From contig FOEZ01000014.1 of assembly GCA_900110595.1 (NCBI GenBank), positions 37,814 through 101,813 on the forward strand: a stretch of 64,000 nt of DNA, read 5' to 3'. The notes below the pieces were generated by a model. That model worked only from the letters and a program-made list of their open reading frames with translations. It made no database searches and had not been told where the DNA came from. The position numbers and the translations under genes are program-made. Each line of letters starts with the position of its first letter. Position 1 is the stretch's first letter. This DNA is from Arthrobacter sp. OV608 (GTDB lineage Bacteria > Actinomycetota > Actinomycetes > Actinomycetales > Micrococcaceae). Below are positions 34,569 through 44,383 of the stretch, piece after piece.

Positions 34569-35750
34569 CTAGGCTTTGGCAGCCACCCTCACGGGCCGCA
34601 GCAGGGGCTTGACCAGCGGCTCCACATAACGGGCGGCGAGCGGGCCAACAACGGCCATCAGCAGCACATAGGCAGTGGCCAGGGCTGCCAGCTCATGAGT
34701 GACAGCGCCGGAGGCCACCGCGAGTCCGGCAATCACGATCGAGAATTCGCCCCGGGCTACGAGCGTCGCCCCGGCGCGGACGCGCCCGGGGCGGGCAATG
34801 CCGGCACGCTTGGCAGCCCACACGCCCGTCACCATCTTGGTGGCTGCGGTGATGACTGCCAGCACCAGGGCCCAGCCGAGCACTGGCGGGATGGACGTGG
34901 GATCTGTGTTCAGGCCGAACGCCACAAAAAAGATGGCGGCGAACAGGTCCCGCAGCGGTTCCAGGATGCGTGTGGCGTTATGGGCCGTGGCGCCTGAAAT
35001 GGCGATGCCGAGCATAAAGGCCCCCACTGCCGCGGACACCTGCATGGCAGACGCGACACCCGCCACCAGCAGGGCCGCGCCCAGGACGTTGAGGAGGAAG
35101 ACCTCCGAGTTCTCGCTGTGCACCGCCTTGGACACCCGGTGTCCGTGCCGCAGCGCCACCATCAGCACCAGGCTCACCACGGCCAGCGCGATGCCCACGG
35201 TGGTGAGGCCGCCCAGGAAACTCACCCCTGCCAGCATGGCCGTGAGGATGGGCAGGTAGACAGCCATAGCAAGGTCTTCGAATACCAGGATGGACAGCAC
35301 AACGGGTGTCTCGCGGTTACCGAGACGGCCAAGGTCAGTGATGACCTTGGCCGCAATTCCTGATGAGGAGATGTAGGTGACGCCGCCCATCACCATGGCT
35401 CCCACGCCGCCCCAGCCCAGGAACAGGGCCAGGGCGGCGCCCGGCAGGAAGTTCAGTACAAGGTCCAGCACACCGGCCTGCCACGAGCGGCGCAGCCCGG
35501 TGAAAAGCTCGGCGGCTGTATATTCCAGCCCGAGCATAAGCAGCAGCAGGATCACACCGATTTCCCCGGAGAGGTGCGCAAACTCGTGCATACCCTCGAG
35601 CTTGACGATCCCGCCGGCCCCGAAAGCCAGTCCGCCCAGCAGATAGAGCGGGATGGGCGACATTCCGATCCGTCCGGCCAGCCTGGCCAAAAGGCCGAGG
35701 CAGAACACAACGGCCCCCAGTTCGATGAGGGTCAGGGCCAACGGGTCCAT
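34569..35750 (-). CDS. Cation:proton antiporter, CPA2 family (KhtU-like)
   Basis: Protein of 393 aa with about twelve helices. LLLMLGLEYTAAELFTGLRRSW, FEDLAMAVYLPILTAML and MLGIAISGATAHNATRILEPLRDLFAAIFFVAFGLN match K+/H+ exchangers of the KefB/KhtU group. There is no C-terminal RCK domain; that part is the separate upstream gene, 5 nt away. Exports K+ (or Na+) in exchange for protons. Operon with the regulatory subunit. Confidence 0.87.
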   Translation of the reverse strand: MDPLALTLIELGAVVFCLGLLARLAGRIGMSPIPLYLLGGLAFGAGGIVKLEGMHEFAHLSGEIGVILLLLMLGLEYTAAELFTGLRRSWQAGVLDLVLNFLPGAALALFLGWGGVGAMVMGGVTYISSSGIAAKVITDLGRLGNRETPVVLSILVFEDLAMAVYLPILTAMLAGVSFLGGLTTVGIALAVVSLVLMVALRHGHRVSKAVHSENSEVFLLNVLGAALLVAGVASAMQVSAAVGAFMLGIAISGATAHNATRILEPLRDLFAAIFFVAFGLNTDPTSIPPVLGWALVLAVITAATKMVTGVWAAKRAGIARPGRVRAGATLVARGEFSIVIAGLAVASGAVTHELAALATAYVLLMAVVGPLAARYVEPLVKPLLRPVRVAAKA

Positions 35751-35755
35751 GGCGT

Positions 35756-36238
35756 CTATCCGTTACGGAGGATATCGGCCGCCGAATCGAGGCCTTCCTG
35801 CGTGCCTACAGCAACAAGCAGATCACCGGTGTGGAGCACGACGTCGGGTCCCGGCGACGGGAGCACCTCACCTTCGCGCATGATCGCCACAATGGAAACG
35901 CCGCAACGGGTACGGATGCAGGCTTTGCCCATGGGCTGGTTCTGGAACGGGGAGCCCGGCGCGATGGAAAACTGCCGGGTGACGATGCCGGGAACATCCT
36001 TGTGTTCCTCCGTCAGCTTCATGGCCAGGTGCTGCCCGCCGAGCAGGTTGCCCAGGGTTGCTGCTTCATCCCCGGTCAACGGAATTGAGGCCTGGCAGGT
36101 ATCGGGATCATCCCAGGTGGAGACGATGAGTTCCGTCTGGCCTTCCCGCAGCTCCACGACGCCGATCCGGCGCCCTGAAGCCGTCATAAAATCCTTCCGC
36201 CGGCCGAGGCCCGGAAGGTCCGTCTCATCCACGTTCAT
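35756..36238 (-). CDS. TrkA-C (RCK_C) regulatory subunit of the antiporter (KhtT-like)
   Basis: Protein of 160 aa. An N-terminal domain of ~75 residues is followed by an RCK_C domain (GKACIRTRCGVSIVAIMREGEVLPSPGPDVVLHTGDLLVAVGTQEG). Cytosolic gate for the adjacent CPA2 antiporter, as KhtT is for KhtU; such subunits respond to nucleotides such as c-di-AMP or to pH. Transcribed first, then the antiporter 5 nt on. Confidence 0.88.
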   Translation of the reverse strand: MNVDETDLPGLGRRKDFMTASGRRIGVVELREGQTELIVSTWDDPDTCQASIPLTGDEAATLGNLLGGQHLAMKLTEEHKDVPGIVTRQFSIAPGSPFQNQPMGKACIRTRCGVSIVAIMREGEVLPSPGPDVVLHTGDLLVAVGTQEGLDSAADILRNG

Positions 36239-36360
36239 GATTCCAGCCTAGTCTGACCGGGGCCGATGTGGCGCGGGCGCCGGCAAGTCCGCAGGAAACC
36301 CGTTCCCGCCCTTGGCGAGGGGCAGGAATCGAAGCCATGGGGCATGAAAATTGTGGGTTA

Positions 36361-37773
36361 TCAGGTGGCTGGAACGACGGCGATAGCGGCCTTGTCCGGG
36401 GACTTCACCGGCAGCAGGACCAGGAGCCCGGCCAGGAGCACCACCATGATTCCCAGGATGCCCCAGCGCTGGGCTTCGCCCGGTGCCACCAATGGCGTTG
36501 CAACGGTGATGCAGAGCGTGAACAGGGCCGGCGCCAGGAAGCTCACGGCGCGGCCTGTGGTGGCGTAGAGCCCGAAGAGCTCACCCGACTCGCCGTGCGG
36601 AGCAAGTCGCGCCAGGTAGGCGCGGGACGAGGACTGCGCCGGGCCCACGAAGAGGCACAGGAAGAGCCCGAAGATCCAGAAGGTGGTGGACCCCCGCCAT
36701 TCCATACCGAAGAAGGAATATTCACCGTTGCCCAGCACCAGGATGACGGTCCCGGCGATTAAGAGCCCCACCAAGGATCCGAGGATGACTGCCTTCGGCC
36801 CAACCTTGTCGTCCAGGAACCCGCCAGCGATCGCTCCCACGGCGGCCACCACATTCCCGAAGATGGCGAAGAAGATCACCTGGGACAACTCGAAGCCGAA
36901 TGTGCCGGCGGCGATGATTCCGCCAAAGGTAAACACCGCTGCCAGCCCGTCACGGAAAACGGCACTGGCCAGCAGGAAGTAGATGGTGTGCGGGCTGGTG
37001 GCGTAAATCGCCTTGATCCGCCGGATCAACAGCCCATAGCTGGCCACGATCCCCAGCCGCCGGGCTTGCGGGGTTTTGGGCAGCTCCGGAACCGCGAAGA
37101 GGACGGGCAGGGCGAAGACAAAGAACCACAGGGCGGAGAACACTGCGACAAGCCGGATGTTCAGGCTGTCCCGGGTGGAGGCCCCAAACCATTCGAAGCT
37201 CGGCTGGACAAACAGCTGCAGGACGATCAGGAGCGCCACGATCCCGCCCAGGTAGCCGGCTCCCCAGCCCAGCCCGCTGACCTTGCCGATGTTCTTGGGA
37301 GTGGAGATCTGGGCCAGCATGGCGTTGTAATTCACGCCTGCGAACTCGAAGAACACGTTGCCCAGGGCGATAAGTGTCACCCCGAGCAGGAGGAACTCGG
37401 GCCGGGGGAAGACAAAGAAACACAGGGCAGTGAGGATGGCCACGGCGGCCGTATTGACTCCCAGCCACAGCTTGCGCCGGCCACCCGCATCCGAACGCTG
37501 ACCGGTGACCGGAGCCAGCAACGCAATAGCAAAACCGGCAATGGCAAGCGCACCACCAAGGACAGCCGAGGCCTGGTCTTCACCGCCAAATGCCGTCGAG
37601 GTCAGGTACACAGTGAAAACGAACGTGGTCATCACAGCGTTGAAAGCCGCCGAACCCCAATCCCAGGAGGCCCAGGCCAGGACGCGGGCCTTGCTGGTGG
37701 CCGTATTCCCCGATGCAAGCTCGGAGAAGGGCTGCGTTGCCCCGGGAGCGCTGGCGCTGTTCATAGGATGCAT
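36361..37773 (-). CDS. MFS transporter, UMF1/Atg22-like family
   Basis: Protein of 470 aa. WASWDWGSAAFNAVMTTFVFTVYLTS is the hallmark first helix (D/S/A-N pattern) of the UMF1 family (Atg22-like amino acid effluxers), followed by LAPVTGQRSDAGGRRKLWL and GWGAGYLGGIVALL. About twelve helices. ATG 37773; a second ATG three codons on is equally possible. Divergent from the mrp operon with 186 bp between. Substrate not known. Confidence 0.87.
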   Translation of the reverse strand: MHPMNSASAPGATQPFSELASGNTATSKARVLAWASWDWGSAAFNAVMTTFVFTVYLTSTAFGGEDQASAVLGGALAIAGFAIALLAPVTGQRSDAGGRRKLWLGVNTAAVAILTALCFFVFPRPEFLLLGVTLIALGNVFFEFAGVNYNAMLAQISTPKNIGKVSGLGWGAGYLGGIVALLIVLQLFVQPSFEWFGASTRDSLNIRLVAVFSALWFFVFALPVLFAVPELPKTPQARRLGIVASYGLLIRRIKAIYATSPHTIYFLLASAVFRDGLAAVFTFGGIIAAGTFGFELSQVIFFAIFGNVVAAVGAIAGGFLDDKVGPKAVILGSLVGLLIAGTVILVLGNGEYSFFGMEWRGSTTFWIFGLFLCLFVGPAQSSSRAYLARLAPHGESGELFGLYATTGRAVSFLAPALFTLCITVATPLVAPGEAQRWGILGIMVVLLAGLLVLLPVKSPDKAAIAVVPAT

Positions 37774-37959
37774 CGTATCCGCCCGTGGCGAACAGGCAGG
37801 GGAGCTGCGGCCGTAAAACCGGGAAAAGTGGCCGGAGCATACAGCAGCGGCGGCGGAATGGGTACCGAAGCCTTGATAAACTGGCCCCTCCCGAACCTAA
37901 CGCATGAACCGCCTGCTCCAACTTTTGACAATCGAATCCCTGACGACGCGGAGATACCA

Positions 37960-40900
37960 GTGATAACAGTCCTTGCCGTGCACTTTACGGTGGCTGTGCT
38001 GGCGCCGTTCCTCTTCAGGGCGTGGGGCCGCAACGCGTTCTACATCCTGGCCGCTGTTCCCGCGGCATCCTTCGCCTGGCTCCTGTTCCAGCACGCTCCC
38101 GTTTATGGGGCCGAGGGCGCGGTGTCCGAGGTTGTGCCATGGATCCCGGGCCTCCAGCTTGAGTTTGCCTTCCGGATGGACGCCCTTGCCTGGGTGATGT
38201 CTCTCCTGGTGCTGGGCATTGGCTCGCTGGTCCTGGTGTACTGCGCACGGTATTTCAAGGTAAAGGACCAGGACCTCGGCGGCTTTGGAGCTCAGCTCCT
38301 GGCTTTCGCCGGCGCCATGTTCGGCCTGGTGGTGGCGGACGATCTGCTGCTGCTCTTCATTTTCTGGGAACTCACCACCATCCTGTCCTACCTCCTGATC
38401 GGGTTTGCCCGGACCAGGCTGGCGGCGCGGCGGTCGGCGCTGCAGGCGCTGATGGTCACCACCGCAGGCGGCCTTGCCATGCTGGTGGGACTCGTCATGC
38501 TGGGGCAGGCCGCCGGCTCCTACCGGATCTCGGCCATCCTCGCGCAGGCCCCGGACCTGGTGAACGGGACCTCCGCGGCCATGGTGAGCGCCGCCGTCGT
38601 CCTTATCCTGGTGGGCGCCATCACCAAGTCCGCGCTGGTGCCCTTCCACTTCTGGCTTCCCGGTGCCATGGCGGCCCCCACGCCCGTGAGCGCCTACCTG
38701 CACGCCGCCGCGATGGTGAAAGCGGGAATCTATCTCGTTGCGCGGCTGGCCCCGGGCTTCGCCGAAACGTCCTTCTGGGAGCCGGTGGTGCTGGGCCTGG
38801 GGCTGGCGACGATGTTGGTGGGCGGGTACCGGGCGTTGCGCCAGACCGACATCAAGCTCATCCTCGCCTACGGCACGGTCAGCCAGCTTGGTTTCCTCAC
38901 CATGGTGGTGGGGCTCGGCACCCCGGACGCGGCCCTCGCCGGCCTTGCGATGCTGCTGGCCCACGGCCTCTTCAAAGCCACCCTGTTCCTGGTGGTGGGA
39001 ATCATCGACCACCAGTCGGGCACGCGCGACGTCACCAAGCTCTCCGGGGTCTTCCGGTCCTCGCGGGCACTGGGCATCGTGGCCGTCATTGGTGCCGCCT
39101 CCATGGCCGGTGTTCCGCTCCTGGGCGGTTTTGTGGCCAAGGAGTCGGTGCTGGAGGCGTTCGTCCACCACGCCGGTGACCCCGACGCCGGTGTTTGGGG
39201 CATGGTGGTCCTGGCCGGTCTGGTCCTGGGATCCGTCCTGACCTTCGCGTACAGCGCCCGCTTTATGTGGGGCGCCTTCGCGACGAAGAAGGGTGTGGAA
39301 CCCACGCCTTTCAAGGCCATCAGCCCTTCATTCCTGGCAGCGCCCGCCATCCTCAGCCTCCTCACCATCGCGTACGGTCTCTGGCCGGTGCCCGTTGATG
39401 CGTGGATCCAGCCGTACGCAGCGCTGTTCGCGTCCACCGCGGCCGACGCCGGCACCCCCGCTGAGCAGGCCGGCCACCTCGCGCTGTGGCATGGCTTCAC
39501 GCCGGCGCTGGGACTGACGGCCCTCACCTTCGCGCTGGGCCTGGCCATGTACTTCGGCCGCAATGCCGTGGCCCGGGTGCAGTCGCTGGTGCCGCCGTGG
39601 GTGGACGCGGACAAGGCCTACCAGCTCACGATCGGTGCGCTGGATGACGTGGCGGTGTGGATCACCGGCCGCACCCAGCGCGGTTCGCTGTACTACTACC
39701 TGGCGGTCATCCTCAGCGTCGCCTTTGTGCTGCCGCTCTCGGCCATCCTGCTGGCGGGCAACCCCCTGCCGGACGGGATCTACCTGATTGATCCAGGCTC
39801 CCCGCTCCAGCTGGTGGTGGGTGCGGGCATTGTGATCGGTGCCCTGGCCGCTGTCAAAGCGAACAAACGGTTCCTGGCAGTTCTCATGGTGTCGGTCACC
39901 GGCTACGGCATCGCCCTGATGTTTGCGCTGCAGGGCGCCCCGGACCTGGCCCTGACCCAAATGCTGGTGGAGACCATCATCCTGGTGGCCTTTGTCCTGG
40001 CGATGCGCAGCCTGCCCCCGGAGCTGCGCGACCGCACCGGCGGCAAGTACCGCGTGGTGCGCGTGATTATCGGCCTGGGTTTCGGCGTCACCATGGTCTT
40101 CGCCGGGATACAGGCCATGGGCGCAAGGATCGCGACGCCGGTGTCCCTGGAGTTCCCGCGCCTCGCCTATGAGGGCGGCGGCGGACTGAACATCGTCAAC
40201 GTGACGCTGGTGGACATCCGCGCCTGGGACACCTTCGGCGAAATCAGTGTCCTGGCACTGGCAGCCACTGGTGTGGCAAGCCTGATTTTCGTCCGCGGCC
40301 GCGGCGACCGAATCAGGAATTCTGCCACCATCGCCGAGGGCACCGTGGGCCGGCTCAGGGGAATCGACCCCGGCACCCGTGACGCCGCAGCACTCGCGGT
40401 CAGCCGGAAGTTCGCCGCCTCGGCACGGGACGCCTGGATCGTGGCGGGCCGCACCCTGGCCCCGGAACGCCGCTCCATCATCTTCGAAGTGGTCACCAGG
40501 CTGGTCTTCCACTCCATGATCATCTTCTCGCTCTACCTCCTGCTCGCAGGCCACAACCTGCCGGGCGGCGGATTCGCAGGCGGCCTGACCGCAGGCCTGG
40601 CCCTGACCATCCGCTACCTCGCCGGCGGGCGTTTCGAACTCCGTGAAGCCACCCCCGTCAGTGCAGGTGCCCTGCTGGGGATCGGGCTGGCACTGGCCGC
40701 TGCCTCCGGTGTGGTGCCGCTGCTTCTGGGCGGCCAGGTGTTCCAGACCGCCATCATCGAACTTTGGCTGCCAGTGTTCGGCGACATCAAGTTCGTCACC
40801 TCCACCATCTTCGACATCGGTGTGTACATCGTGGTGGTGGGCCTGGTGCTGGACGTTCTGCGAAGCCTGGGGGCTGAGATCGACGAGCACTTTGAACAGC

Positions 40901-41037
40901 GCCACGCCGATCCCGCCAGCGACATGGCCGACGACGAGCAGGACTTCGTCGGCGAAGCAGCCGCATCAGAGGGCCGCGCCAACGGCCGGGAGCCCGAAGG
41001 CCTCGCGGCCGAAACCACCTCGAGGGGCCAAGCATGA
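37960..41037 (+). CDS. mrpA: Na+/H+ antiporter subunit A, fused MrpA-MrpB
   Basis: Protein of 1025 aa. The frame is open for almost 1 kb upstream, but GTG 37960 has GGAG 6 nt before it and gives the normal MrpA N-terminus. Residues ~1-760 are the MrpA proton-pumping module (EL.TI.SYLLIGFARTR, FHFWLPGAMAAPTPVSAYLHAAAMVKAG, MLLAHGLFKATLFL with key Lys). The last ~200 residues are an MrpB domain (GHNLPGGGFAGGLTAGLALTIRYLAGG), fused as usual in actinobacteria. First gene of mrpACDEFG, each overlapping the next. Drives Na+ export with the proton gradient. Confidence 0.95.
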   Translation: MITVLAVHFTVAVLAPFLFRAWGRNAFYILAAVPAASFAWLLFQHAPVYGAEGAVSEVVPWIPGLQLEFAFRMDALAWVMSLLVLGIGSLVLVYCARYFKVKDQDLGGFGAQLLAFAGAMFGLVVADDLLLLFIFWELTTILSYLLIGFARTRLAARRSALQALMVTTAGGLAMLVGLVMLGQAAGSYRISAILAQAPDLVNGTSAAMVSAAVVLILVGAITKSALVPFHFWLPGAMAAPTPVSAYLHAAAMVKAGIYLVARLAPGFAETSFWEPVVLGLGLATMLVGGYRALRQTDIKLILAYGTVSQLGFLTMVVGLGTPDAALAGLAMLLAHGLFKATLFLVVGIIDHQSGTRDVTKLSGVFRSSRALGIVAVIGAASMAGVPLLGGFVAKESVLEAFVHHAGDPDAGVWGMVVLAGLVLGSVLTFAYSARFMWGAFATKKGVEPTPFKAISPSFLAAPAILSLLTIAYGLWPVPVDAWIQPYAALFASTAADAGTPAEQAGHLALWHGFTPALGLTALTFALGLAMYFGRNAVARVQSLVPPWVDADKAYQLTIGALDDVAVWITGRTQRGSLYYYLAVILSVAFVLPLSAILLAGNPLPDGIYLIDPGSPLQLVVGAGIVIGALAAVKANKRFLAVLMVSVTGYGIALMFALQGAPDLALTQMLVETIILVAFVLAMRSLPPELRDRTGGKYRVVRVIIGLGFGVTMVFAGIQAMGARIATPVSLEFPRLAYEGGGGLNIVNVTLVDIRAWDTFGEISVLALAATGVASLIFVRGRGDRIRNSATIAEGTVGRLRGIDPGTRDAAALAVSRKFAASARDAWIVAGRTLAPERRSIIFEVVTRLVFHSMIIFSLYLLLAGHNLPGGGFAGGLTAGLALTIRYLAGGRFELREATPVSAGALLGIGLALAAASGVVPLLLGGQVFQTAIIELWLPVFGDIKFVTSTIFDIGVYIVVVGLVLDVLRSLGAEIDEHFEQRHADPASDMADDEQDFVGEAAASEGRANGREPEGLAAETTSRGQA

Positions 41038-41555
41038 GCGTAAACCTGACCCTCCTGATCGTGATGGGCGCGCTGTACGCCTGCGGGATCTACCTGATCC
41101 TGGAACGCAGCCTCACACGCGTGCTGCTGGGGCTGATGCTCCTGGCCAACGCCACCAACCTGTTGATCCTGGCAACCGGCGGCTACGCCGGCCTCGCACC
41201 CTTTTATGCAAAGGAAACGGGGGCGGAGGATTACAGCGACCCCCTGCCGCAGGCGCTGATCCTGACGTCCATCGTCATCTCGTTTGCCGTGACGGCGTTT
41301 ATGCTCGGCATCATCTACCGCACTTGGGTCCTGGCGCGCCAGGATGACATCCAGGACGACGTGGAAGACCTTCGGGTGGCGGAAACGCCAAGCTTCGACG
41401 CCGAGGACGACGCCGAGATCCCCGCCGAAACGTCCGAGTTCCCGGTGGCCACGGTCATGGCAGGCGGCCGCGAGATGCCCGCCGAACACGCAGCCGCAGA
41501 AGAAAAACCCGGCTCCACGAATGTGGCCCCTGGCCCGGAAGGAGGCGGAAAGTGA
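41034..41555 (+). CDS. mrpC: Na+/H+ antiporter subunit C
   Basis: Protein of 173 aa. Three helices of the NuoK-like MrpC fold (LIVMGALYACGIYLILERSLTRVLLGLMLLANATNLLIL; DPLPQALILTSIVISFAVTAFMLGIIYRTW) plus an acidic cytosolic tail of ~70 residues that is longer than in Bacillus MrpC. ATG overlaps the mrpA stop by 4 nt. Confidence 0.95.
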   Translation: MSVNLTLLIVMGALYACGIYLILERSLTRVLLGLMLLANATNLLILATGGYAGLAPFYAKETGAEDYSDPLPQALILTSIVISFAVTAFMLGIIYRTWVLARQDDIQDDVEDLRVAETPSFDAEDDAEIPAETSEFPVATVMAGGREMPAEHAAAEEKPGSTNVAPGPEGGGK

Positions 41556-43156
41556 ACATCGCAAGCTTTGCCCCGCTCGCCGTCGTACTTCCCATCCTGG
41601 GCGCGGCCCTGACCTTCCTGCTGATCCGGCACTCCCGCGCCCAGCGTGCCGTCAGCATCGGCCTGCTGTCCCTCACCCTGCTGCTCGAGTGCCTGCTGCT
41701 GGCCTCCGTGTGGGACGGCGGCACGGCTGCGGTGACCATCGGCGGCTGGCTGCCGCCGTGGGGCATCGTGATGGTGGTGGACCAGTTCTCCTCGCTGATG
41801 CTGGTGGTGTCCTCGGCAGTGAGCCTCGCCGTGCTGGTCTACGCCACCGGGCAGGGCATGGCCGACGGCGACCACGACGCGCCGGTGTCGATCTTCCACC
41901 CCACCTACCTGATCCTGGTGGCCGGCGTCTCCAACGCGTTCCTCTCGGGAGACCTCTTCAACCTGTACGTGGGCTTCGAGATCCTGCTGACGGCAAGCTA
42001 CGTGCTGATGACGCTGGGCGGGACCGGGCCGCGGATCCGTGCGGGCGTGACCTATGTGGTGGTGTCCGTGGTGTCCTCGGTGCTGTTCCTGATCGCCATT
42101 GCCATGGTCTACGGGGCCACCGGAACCGTGAACATGGCCGATCTCGCCATCAAGCTCGGCGAGCTGGACCAGGGCACCAAAACCCTCCTCCACGTAATGC
42201 TGCTGGTGGCGTTCGGCATCAAGGCGGCAGTTTTCCCGCTGTCCTTCTGGCTGCCTGACTCCTACCCCACGGCACCGGCTCCGGTCACCGCAGTGTTCGC
42301 GGGACTGCTGACCAAAGTGGGCGTCTATGCGATGGTGCGCACCGAGACCCTGCTCTTCCCCGGGGACACGCTCAACACCCCCCTGATGGTGGCCGCGCTG
42401 CTGACGATGGTGGTGGGAATCCTGGGTGCGCTGGCGCAGAACGACATCAAACGTCTGCTCTCGTTCACGCTGGTCAGTCACATCGGCTACATGGTGTTCG
42501 GCCTGGCCATGTCCTCCACCGCCGGGCTGGGAGCGGCCGTCTTCTACGTGGCCCACCACATCACCATCCAGACCAGCCTGTTCCTGGTGACCGGCCTGAT
42601 CGAACGCCGCGGCGGCAGTTCCTCCGTGGACCGGTTGGGCGGATTGGCGAAACTGTCGCCCCTGCTGGCGCTGCTCTTCTTTGTCCCCGCCATGAACCTG
42701 GCCGGCATCCCGCCGTTCTCCGGGTTCCTCGGCAAGGTGGGCCTGATGCAGGCGGGCATTGAGTTGGGCACTCCGCTTGCTTATGCCTTGGTGATCGGCG
42801 GCGTAGTCACCAGCCTGCTGACGCTGCTGGCCATCGCCAGGGTGTGGAACCGCGCCTTCTGGCGCAAGCCCTCTGACGCCGAGCACCCGGACCCCGTTCT
42901 CCTGGCGGCGCCAGGGGTGAGGGTGGCCGGCCCGGGCGCCAAGCTGAACACCGTAACGCTCCTGCCCCGCACCATGGTGGGTTCCACGCTGGGACTGGTG
43001 GTTCTCGGCGTCGCACTGACGGTCTTCGCGGGCCCGCTGTTTAAGGTTTCAGACCAGGCGGCACACGACATGCTCAACAGGTCTTCCTACATCCAGGCAG
43101 TCCTTGGCGAGGACACCGTAGTGCCCATGATCCTGACGGCCGGAGGAGGAAAATGA
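41552..43156 (+). CDS. mrpD: Na+/H+ antiporter subunit D
   Basis: Protein of 534 aa with about fourteen helices. It is a NuoL/M/N-type subunit with FEILLTASYVLMTLGG, KAAVFPLSFWLPDSYPTAPAPVTAVFAGLLTKVGVYAMVR (conserved Lys residues of the proton path) and FVPAMNLAGIPPFSGFLGK. GTG start overlaps the mrpC stop (GTGA). Confidence 0.95.
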   Translation: MNIASFAPLAVVLPILGAALTFLLIRHSRAQRAVSIGLLSLTLLLECLLLASVWDGGTAAVTIGGWLPPWGIVMVVDQFSSLMLVVSSAVSLAVLVYATGQGMADGDHDAPVSIFHPTYLILVAGVSNAFLSGDLFNLYVGFEILLTASYVLMTLGGTGPRIRAGVTYVVVSVVSSVLFLIAIAMVYGATGTVNMADLAIKLGELDQGTKTLLHVMLLVAFGIKAAVFPLSFWLPDSYPTAPAPVTAVFAGLLTKVGVYAMVRTETLLFPGDTLNTPLMVAALLTMVVGILGALAQNDIKRLLSFTLVSHIGYMVFGLAMSSTAGLGAAVFYVAHHITIQTSLFLVTGLIERRGGSSSVDRLGGLAKLSPLLALLFFVPAMNLAGIPPFSGFLGKVGLMQAGIELGTPLAYALVIGGVVTSLLTLLAIARVWNRAFWRKPSDAEHPDPVLLAAPGVRVAGPGAKLNTVTLLPRTMVGSTLGLVVLGVALTVFAGPLFKVSDQAAHDMLNRSSYIQAVLGEDTVVPMILTAGGGK

Positions 43157-43698
43157 GCCGCCGCCGTATTTCGCTGCGCCAGGAACTGCCGCTCCTGGTC
43201 TGGCTGGTGATCGTCTGGGGTGCACTGTGGCAGGACTTCAGCCCCGGAAACCTCCTGTTCGGCGCCTTGCTTGCCGTGGCAGTCGCCAGGCTGTTCTACC
43301 TTCCGCCGGTAGAGCTGAGCGGCCGCTTTAACATCCTGCACGCCATCCCCTTCGCGCTGATGTTTGTGGCAAAGGTGGCCGTTGCCAGCGCCCAGGTCCT
43401 GTACCTGGCGGTGATGCGCGGACCCCGTGTCAAGAACGCGCTGGTGGCGGTGACGCTGAGAAGCCACCAGGATCTGTTGGTGACCGCCACCGGCCACGTC
43501 ATATCGCTGATTCCGGGCTCGCTGGTGGTGGAAGTGGACCGGTCAACCTCCACCCTGTACCTGCACGCCCTGAACATCAGCTCGGCTGAGGACGTGGAGA
43601 ATTTCCGCCAGGAGGTCAGGTCGATCGAAGCCGGGCTGATCCGGATCATGGGCACCCGGGAAGAACTTGAAACCGTACGGTCGGAGGCCGCCGCATGA
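43153..43698 (+). CDS. mrpE: Na+/H+ antiporter subunit E
   Basis: Protein of 181 aa. Two N-terminal membrane segments (LPLLVWLVIVWGALWQDF, NLLFGALLAVAVARLFYLPP), then the conserved MrpE core LRSHQDLLVTATGHVISLIPGSLVVEVDR-type sequence and a cytosolic C-terminus. ATG overlaps the mrpD stop by 4 nt. Confidence 0.95.
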   Translation: MSRRRISLRQELPLLVWLVIVWGALWQDFSPGNLLFGALLAVAVARLFYLPPVELSGRFNILHAIPFALMFVAKVAVASAQVLYLAVMRGPRVKNALVAVTLRSHQDLLVTATGHVISLIPGSLVVEVDRSTSTLYLHALNISSAEDVENFRQEVRSIEAGLIRIMGTREELETVRSEAAA

Positions 43699-43973
43699 TG
43701 CAGACTGTCCTGGTCCTTACAGCCGTGATCTTCTCGCTTGCCGCCGGCGGCGCGATCATCAGGATCGCCCGCGGCCCGTCACTGCTGGACCGGGTGCTCG
43801 CCGCAGACGTCCTGCTCGCCATCCTGGGCGGGGCCTTGTGCGTGGACATGGCCGTGAACCGGCACCTGAACAACCTGATGCTGGTGGTGGCCATCTCCAT
43901 CATCGGGTTCATCGGGTCCGTGACCGTTGCCCGGTTCGTGGCAGACCGAAGGGAGCAGCCGAATGAGTCCTGA
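43695..43973 (+). CDS. mrpF: Na+/H+ antiporter subunit F
   Basis: Protein of 92 aa with three helices. IRIARGPSLLDRVLAADVL is the MrpF signature. ATG overlaps the mrpE stop (ATGA). Its 3' end runs 11 nt into mrpG. Confidence 0.94.
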   Translation: MMQTVLVLTAVIFSLAAGGAIIRIARGPSLLDRVLAADVLLAILGGALCVDMAVNRHLNNLMLVVAISIIGFIGSVTVARFVADRREQPNES

Positions 43974-44373
43974 CGCTACTGGCCTCGATTTCTGGATCGA
44001 CCTGGTATCGGCCGCCTTTATGGTGGTCGGTGCCATTCTGTCGCTGGGAGCGGCGATCGGCCTGCTGCGGTTCCCGGACCTGCTCAGCCGCATGCACGCC
44101 GCCACCAAGCCGCAGGTCCTGGGCTTGTTCCTGCTGCTGGCCGCGATCGGGCTGCAGATGCGGTCCTGGTGGGTATGGCCGGTACTGGTGGTGGCCTGGA
44201 TCTTCCAGCTGCTGACGGTGCCTGTGTCCGCCCATATGGTGGGCCGGGCCGGCTACCGCACCAAGCACCTGCACCGCGAACTGCTGACAGCCGACGAACT
44301 GGAGGCTGTAGTGCAGAAAGCCGCCGCCAAAACCGCCCGCGAGGACGGTTCCGGCGACGGCCAGGTGAGGTAA
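43963..44373 (+). CDS. mrpG: Na+/H+ antiporter subunit G
   Basis: Protein of 136 aa. Start at ATG 43963 with GGGAG just upstream. AAFMVVGAILSLGAAIGLLRFPDLLSRMHAATKPQVLGL is the MrpG core. Three helices and a charged C-terminal tail. It overlaps mrpF by 11 nt and closes the operon; it converges on the DUF4235 gene 10 nt away with no clear terminator between. Confidence 0.94.
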   Translation: MSPDATGLDFWIDLVSAAFMVVGAILSLGAAIGLLRFPDLLSRMHAATKPQVLGLFLLLAAIGLQMRSWWVWPVLVVAWIFQLLTVPVSAHMVGRAGYRTKHLHRELLTADELEAVVQKAAAKTAREDGSGDGQVR

Positions 44374-44383
44374 CTTCCGCGGG

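Noticed and set aside
36988-37959. N-terminal extension of mrpA by 324 codons
   Set aside because: It is antisense to the UMF1 MFS gene, lacks a ribosome site and gives a low-complexity polar sequence. GTG 37960 has GGAG at the right distance and the normal MrpA start.
37897-39171. Long minus-strand frame opposite mrpA
   Set aside because: His/Gly/Gln-rich shadow translation with no family features; mrpA is certain.
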